NCBI GenBank assembly: GCA_947448975.1
Contig: CANFPR010000021.1
Coordinates: forward strand, 1 to 9,857
DNA length: 9,857 nucleotides
DNA from: Micrococcales bacterium
GTDB lineage: Bacteria > Actinomycetota > Actinomycetes > Actinomycetales > Microbacteriaceae
Direction of reading: 5' to 3'
In this document: positions 7,193 through 9,857 of the stretch, piece by piece
Layout: each line of letters begins with the position of its first letter
Position numbering within the stretch: the stretch's first letter is position 1
Notes under the pieces: model-generated
Databases searched by the model: none
What the model was told of the DNA's origin: nothing
What the model saw: the letters and a program-made list of their open reading frames with translations, nothing else
Made by a program: the position numbers and the translations under genes

Positions 7193-7465
7193 CTAAAGCA
7201 GCGATTTGGTGAGCTTAGTCTGCAGCTCTTCTAGGTCGAAGAAGTGCTCAACCTCGATGATCTCGGCCGCCAAACCCTGAAGCAAAGGAACCAAGTCGGG
7301 CGTGGTCATAACGATGTTGGCATCGAAACCGGCGGCGCGTGCCGTGGTCATGTCTACGGCCTCGACGGTTGCGGTTATACCCAACTGGGCAAGCACCTTT
7401 TCAACGTTCATTTTTAGAAGAACGCTGGTGCCGATACCCATTCCACAAACCGCAACTATTCGCAT
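7193..7465 (-). CDS. PTS system EIIB component, ascorbate/lactose-type small subunit
   Basis: EIIB domains accept a phosphoryl group from EIIA on a cysteine and pass it to the sugar bound by the membrane EIIC. The 90-residue protein starts MRIVAVCGMGIGTS, with Cys7 in a P-loop-like CGxGxGTS motif, the hallmark of the ascorbate/galactitol/lactose EIIB fold (UlaB/SgaB-like). The rest fits a single small alpha/beta domain (ATVEAVDMTTARAAGFDANIVMTT, then AEIIEVEHFFDLEEL). ATG 7465 is preceded by GAGG at 7477-7474, 8 nt upstream, and the EIIA stop is 20 bp upstream, so it is the last gene of the operon. Its TAG ends 8 bp from the stop of the converging mutase gene. No EIIC gene is in the window, so the transported substrate cannot be named; ascorbate itself is not supported by the neighbours. 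Confidence 0.85.
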   Translation of the reverse strand: MRIVAVCGMGIGTSVLLKMNVEKVLAQLGITATVEAVDMTTARAAGFDANIVMTTPDLVPLLQGLAAEIIEVEHFFDLEELQTKLTKSLL

Positions 7466-7485
7466 TTAAACATCCTCGCAGGTGT

Positions 7486-7935
7486 TTACGACAGCAATCG
7501 CCGAATATCGGCTTCTGTGGATGCATTTAACAAGTTGTTCACACGTTCGGCATCGGTAAGCACCTCGGCGAGCTGCGACAAGACCTCGAGGTGTGAATCG
7601 TGATCGAGAGCACACAGCCCGAAAACCAGCCCAACCGGATCGTTAGCGCTGTTGCCAAACACCACCGGTTGGCTCAAAACCGCCAGCGAGAGCCCTGCCG
7701 ACAGCACCGCCTCAGATGGGCGTGCGTGTGCGATGGCAATCGATGGCGCGATTACAAAGTATGGCCCGAGGTCGGCAAGCACTGCGAGCATCGCGTCGGT
7801 GTAGGCATCGGTGGTTCGCCCGCTGGCAACCAAGAGATCGCCGGCCGCCGAAATTGCCTGCTCGCGACTTGAAACCGACACGCCAACCGCAATCGAACCG
7901 GGTGCGAATGCGTCGAGCAGTGCAGAACCAGCCAA
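7486..7935 (-). CDS. PTS system EIIA component (mannitol/fructose/ascorbate type 2)
   Basis: EIIA type 2 proteins take phosphate from HPr on a histidine and hand it to EIIB. The 149-residue protein has the signature GPYFVIAPSIAIAHARPSEAV (about 57-77) with the likely phosphoacceptor His70, and a second conserved histidine in DHDSHLEVLSQLAEVL (His115). GPYFVIAP-x-IAxxHARP is especially like the UlaC/SgaA branch, matching the EIIB type of the next gene. The start is TTG at 7935-7933, 2 bp after the adenosine deaminase stop. A GAGG ribosome site at 7945-7942, inside the end of add and 6 nt from the TTG, supports this start and implies translational coupling. The N-terminal segment is short and hydrophilic with no membrane helix. 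HPr and EI must be encoded elsewhere. A regulatory EIIA paralogue is an alternative reading. Confidence 0.87.
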   Translation of the reverse strand: MAGSALLDAFAPGSIAVGVSVSSREQAISAAGDLLVASGRTTDAYTDAMLAVLADLGPYFVIAPSIAIAHARPSEAVLSAGLSLAVLSQPVVFGNSANDPVGLVFGLCALDHDSHLEVLSQLAEVLTDAERVNNLLNASTEADIRRLLS

Positions 7936-7937
7936 GG

Positions 7938-9029
7938 TTAGCCTCGAGCCTTAGCGAACCCCGCCTCGATGTGCGCAAGCAAAACTTCGCGTTCTTCGAT
8001 CGGCAAGAAGGCGGCACGTGCGGCGTTGATCTGAAACTGCTCGAGGTCGTCGATGTTGTAGTCGAAGGCTTCGGTTAGCAGCTCGAGTTCGCGCGTGATG
8101 GTGGTTGCGCTCATCAAGCGGTTGTCGGTGTTTACGGTGACGTTGAAACCGAGGTTGTAAAGCAGGTCGAACGGGTGGTCGGTCATTGCCGTGCCCCAGG
8201 CTGCAATCGCGCCGGTCTGAAGGTTCGAAGATGGCGAAAGCTCGAGAGCAATCTGTCGGTCGTGCACCCAGTTTGAAACCTCGCCAAACTCCACCGAGGC
8301 GAGTTCGCCGTCGACGTGGGTGAGTTCGATATCTTCACGGATGCGCACGCCGTGGCCCAAGCGAAGCGCGCGGCCACTGACGATGGCATCCTTGATGCTT
8401 TCGATTCCGTCGGCCTCGCCGGCGTGAACGGTGGCCGGAAACATCTGCTCGGCCAGGTAGTCGAAGGCCAGCTTGTGACGCTGAGGTAGAAAGCCAGCCT
8501 CAGGCCCGGCAATGTCGAAGCCAACCACGCCGTTGTCGCGGTGACGAACGGCTAGCTCGGCAATCTCGAGGCCGCGGTCGGTGTGACGCATTGCGGTTAC
8601 CAACTGCCCAGCTTGGATGTAGTCGCCTTCGGTTTCGACGATGGCGATGGCTTCATCGATGCCGGCTTGCACCGCTTCGACGGTTTCGTCGAGGGTAAGG
8701 CCCGAGCGCAGGTGCTGTTCGGGAGCCCAGCGAAGTTCACCGTAGATCACGCCGTCGGCGTGTAGGTCGAGCACAAACTCTCGAGCAACGCGCGCGAGGC
8801 CGTGCTTGGTTTGCATCACCGCAATGGTGTGCTCAAAGGTTTCGAGGTAGCGAACCAGCGAGCCCGAGTCGGCTGCCTCTTGAAACCAAGCGCCCAGGTC
8901 GGCTGCGTTGTCGGCAGGCAGTTGGTGGCCAATCTCAGACGCCAACTCGATTATGGTCTGCGGGCGCAGGCCGCCGTCTAGGTGGTCGTGAAGCGAAATC
9001 TTGGGGAGGCTGCGAAAGTCGATGGTCAT
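7938..9029 (-). CDS. add: Adenosine deaminase
   Basis: The enzyme hydrolytically deaminates (deoxy)adenosine to (deoxy)inosine plus ammonia, feeding the purine nucleoside phosphorylase encoded nearby. Counting from the chosen ATG, the 363-residue TIM-barrel protein has zinc ligands in LHDHLDGGLRP (His14, His16), VHAGEADG (His202 and the proton-shuttling Glu205), RLGHGVRI (His226), substrate-loop SPSSNLQTGA (265-274) and NTDNRLMS (Asp302). The second acidic residue usual in the NTDDP motif is Asn303 here, as in the mycobacterial Add that I remember, so it seems lineage-typical. Start choice: ATG 9029 is preceded by AAGAG 6 nt upstream and gives a normal-length N-terminus. A GTG at 9086, 5 nt after the deoA stop, would add 19 residues (MLLDKPTSTPKATIIEEKN) but has no ribosome site. 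It is cotranscribed with deoA upstream and the PTS genes downstream. Confidence 0.94.
   Translation of the reverse strand: MTIDFRSLPKISLHDHLDGGLRPQTIIELASEIGHQLPADNAADLGAWFQEAADSGSLVRYLETFEHTIAVMQTKHGLARVAREFVLDLHADGVIYGELRWAPEQHLRSGLTLDETVEAVQAGIDEAIAIVETEGDYIQAGQLVTAMRHTDRGLEIAELAVRHRDNGVVGFDIAGPEAGFLPQRHKLAFDYLAEQMFPATVHAGEADGIESIKDAIVSGRALRLGHGVRIREDIELTHVDGELASVEFGEVSNWVHDRQIALELSPSSNLQTGAIAAWGTAMTDHPFDLLYNLGFNVTVNTDNRLMSATTITRELELLTEAFDYNIDDLEQFQINAARAAFLPIEEREVLLAHIEAGFAKARG
7942..7945 (-). promoter_or_regulatory. Shine-Dalgarno GAGG supporting the TTG start of EIIA
   Basis: Read on the minus strand, GAGG lies 6 nt before TTG 7935 and within the last codons of add. It is the main reason to accept the rare TTG start. 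It also contrasts with the apparently leaderless first genes elsewhere in the window. Confidence 0.65.
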
Positions 9030-9091
9030 GTTTTTCTCTTCGATGATGGTTGCTTTTGGCGTGGATGTTGGTTTGTCGAGTAGCACTGAAA

Positions 9092-9857
9092 CTAGGCGGT
9101 AACCCGTTCAATCACGATCGACTTGGTGCTTTCGGCCGCAGCCGAGTCAATGGTAACCCCGCCAACGAGAGAGTCTAGGGCTCGTTCAAATCGATTGGCC
9201 TCGTCGGTAAACAGGGTCATAAGTGGCTGCCCAGCCTTTACGGTTTGCCCCTGCTGCGCGTGCAACGTGATTCCTGCGCCAAACTGCACGGCGTCTTCTT
9301 TACGCTCACGGCCAGCGCCGAGTCGCCACGATGCAACTCCAACCGCGAGCGCATCGAGCTTGGTGAGAACACCATCGCTTTCGGCCAGCACGACGTGCGA
9401 CTCCCTGCCCACAGCCATCGGCACCGAGAGGTCTCCGCCTTGGGCGGCAATCATCTGGTTCCACTTATCCATGGCTCGGCCATCGCGAAGGGCCGCAGCA
9501 ACGTCTACGTCGGGTTTGCCGGCCAGGCGCAGCATCTCGGCGGCGAGGTCTACCGTGATGTCAATCACATCTTGCGGGCCGCCTCCGGCCAGAACGTCGA
9601 TGGCTTCTTGCACCTCTAGTGCGTTGCCAATCTGAAGCCCAAGCGGGGTGGTCATGTCGGTGAGCAGCGCCGATGTCTTCACGCCTGCGTCGTTACCCAG
9701 CTGAACCAGCACGGTGGCTAACTCGCGGGCGCGGTCGAGGGTCTTCATAAAAGCGCCCGAACCAACCTTTACGTCGAGCACAAGCGAGGCCGTGCCTTCG
9801 GCAATCTTTTTGCTCATAATCGACGATGCAATCAGCGGAATGGCTTCAACGGTGCCG
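9092..9857 (-). CDS. deoA: Thymidine / pyrimidine-nucleoside phosphorylase, C-terminal part (5' end outside window)
   Basis: The enzyme phosphorolyses thymidine or deoxyuridine (and uridine in PyNP forms) to base and (deoxy)ribose-1-phosphate. About 254 residues are visible, and the frame stays open to the window edge, so the ATG at 9817 is internal and not the start. The preceding codons read GTVEAIPLIASSI, continuing into MSKKIAEGTASLVLDVKVG. This is the family's active-site block, where the Ser of SSI and the first Lys of SKK match the catalytic Ser and Lys of E. coli thymidine phosphorylase. SGAFMKT follows, then the alpha/beta domain, and the C-terminal PYNP_C barrel domain from about SDGVLTKLDALAVGVASWRL to the end. 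The N-terminal nucleoside-binding region is missing, so the thymidine versus broad pyrimidine specificity cannot be decided. The TAG at 9094-9092 is 62 bp before the preferred add start. Confidence 0.93.
   Translation of the reverse strand, partial: GTVEAIPLIASSIMSKKIAEGTASLVLDVKVGSGAFMKTLDRARELATVLVQLGNDAGVKTSALLTDMTTPLGLQIGNALEVQEAIDVLAGGGPQDVIDITVDLAAEMLRLAGKPDVDVAAALRDGRAMDKWNQMIAAQGGDLSVPMAVGRESHVVLAESDGVLTKLDALAVGVASWRLGAGRERKEDAVQFGAGITLHAQQGQTVKAGQPLMTLFTDEANRFERALDSLVGGVTIDSAAAESTKSIVIERVTA

Noticed and set aside
7600..8078. Plus-strand open frames across EIIA and the end of add
   Set aside because: They are Arg/Gln-rich shadow translations. The opposite strand carries the EIIA signature and the add C-terminus.
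9123..9635. 170-codon plus-strand open frame opposite deoA
   Set aside because: Its composition (Ser/Arg/Ala/Pro-rich) is that of an antisense frame, and the minus strand encodes a clear PYNP C-terminal domain.
9815..9817. ATG at 9817 as the start of the thymidine phosphorylase gene
   Set aside because: The frame continues to the window edge, and the upstream codons encode the conserved GTVEAIPLIASSI block, so this Met is internal.

Overview
The window looks like a compact chromosomal segment of an actinobacterium, most likely a small-genome member of the Microbacteriaceae (inference). It has a biotin carboxylase fused to a biotin carrier domain (AccA3 type) next to maf, an LpdA-type flavoprotein beside a PunA-type purine nucleoside phosphorylase, and an add-deoA pair. 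All of these are familiar from actinobacterial gene orders, including the mycobacterial maf/accA3 and lpdA/punA/pmmB/add/deoA neighbourhoods. Base composition looks moderately GC-rich by eye (not computed). Coding density is very high: the longest stretch without a gene is about 62 bp. No RNA gene, mobile element, CRISPR array or long repeat was seen.

Layout. (1) Positions 1-2238, plus strand: the 3' part of maf (nucleotide pyrophosphatase), then the alpha subunit of an acyl-CoA carboxylase. (2) 2288-3256, plus strand: a membrane-anchored SPFH/band-7 protein with its own promoter-like sequence. (3) 3253-4665, minus strand: an LpdA-like flavoprotein without the redox-active cysteines, whose stop codon overlaps that of the SPFH gene. 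(4) A 62-bp divergent promoter region at 4666-4727. (5) 4728-7184, plus strand: a two-gene unit of purine nucleoside phosphorylase and a PGM2-like phosphosugar mutase. (6) 9857-7193, minus strand: thymidine/pyrimidine-nucleoside phosphorylase (cut by the window end), adenosine deaminase, a PTS EIIA protein and a PTS EIIB protein, tightly spaced and converging on the mutase gene.

How the genes fit together. Regions 5 and 6 form a nucleoside catabolism and salvage cluster. Adenosine deaminase turns (deoxy)adenosine into (deoxy)inosine. The two phosphorylases split purine and pyrimidine nucleosides into bases and pentose-1-phosphates. The mutase is well placed to convert these into pentose-5-phosphates for central metabolism. 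The unexplained part is the pair of ascorbate/galactitol-like PTS proteins (EIIA and EIIB) at the end of the deoA-add operon, with no membrane EIIC in the window. Several first-of-transcript genes start 6-8 nt after a TAGxxT-like -10 element and lack a Shine-Dalgarno sequence, which suggests leaderless mRNAs. Genes inside the PTS operon instead carry GAGG-type ribosome sites.

Most of this is ordinary metabolism. The strongest points for a second look are the orphan PTS EIIA/EIIB pair in a nucleoside operon and the LpdA protein that has lost both catalytic cysteines.
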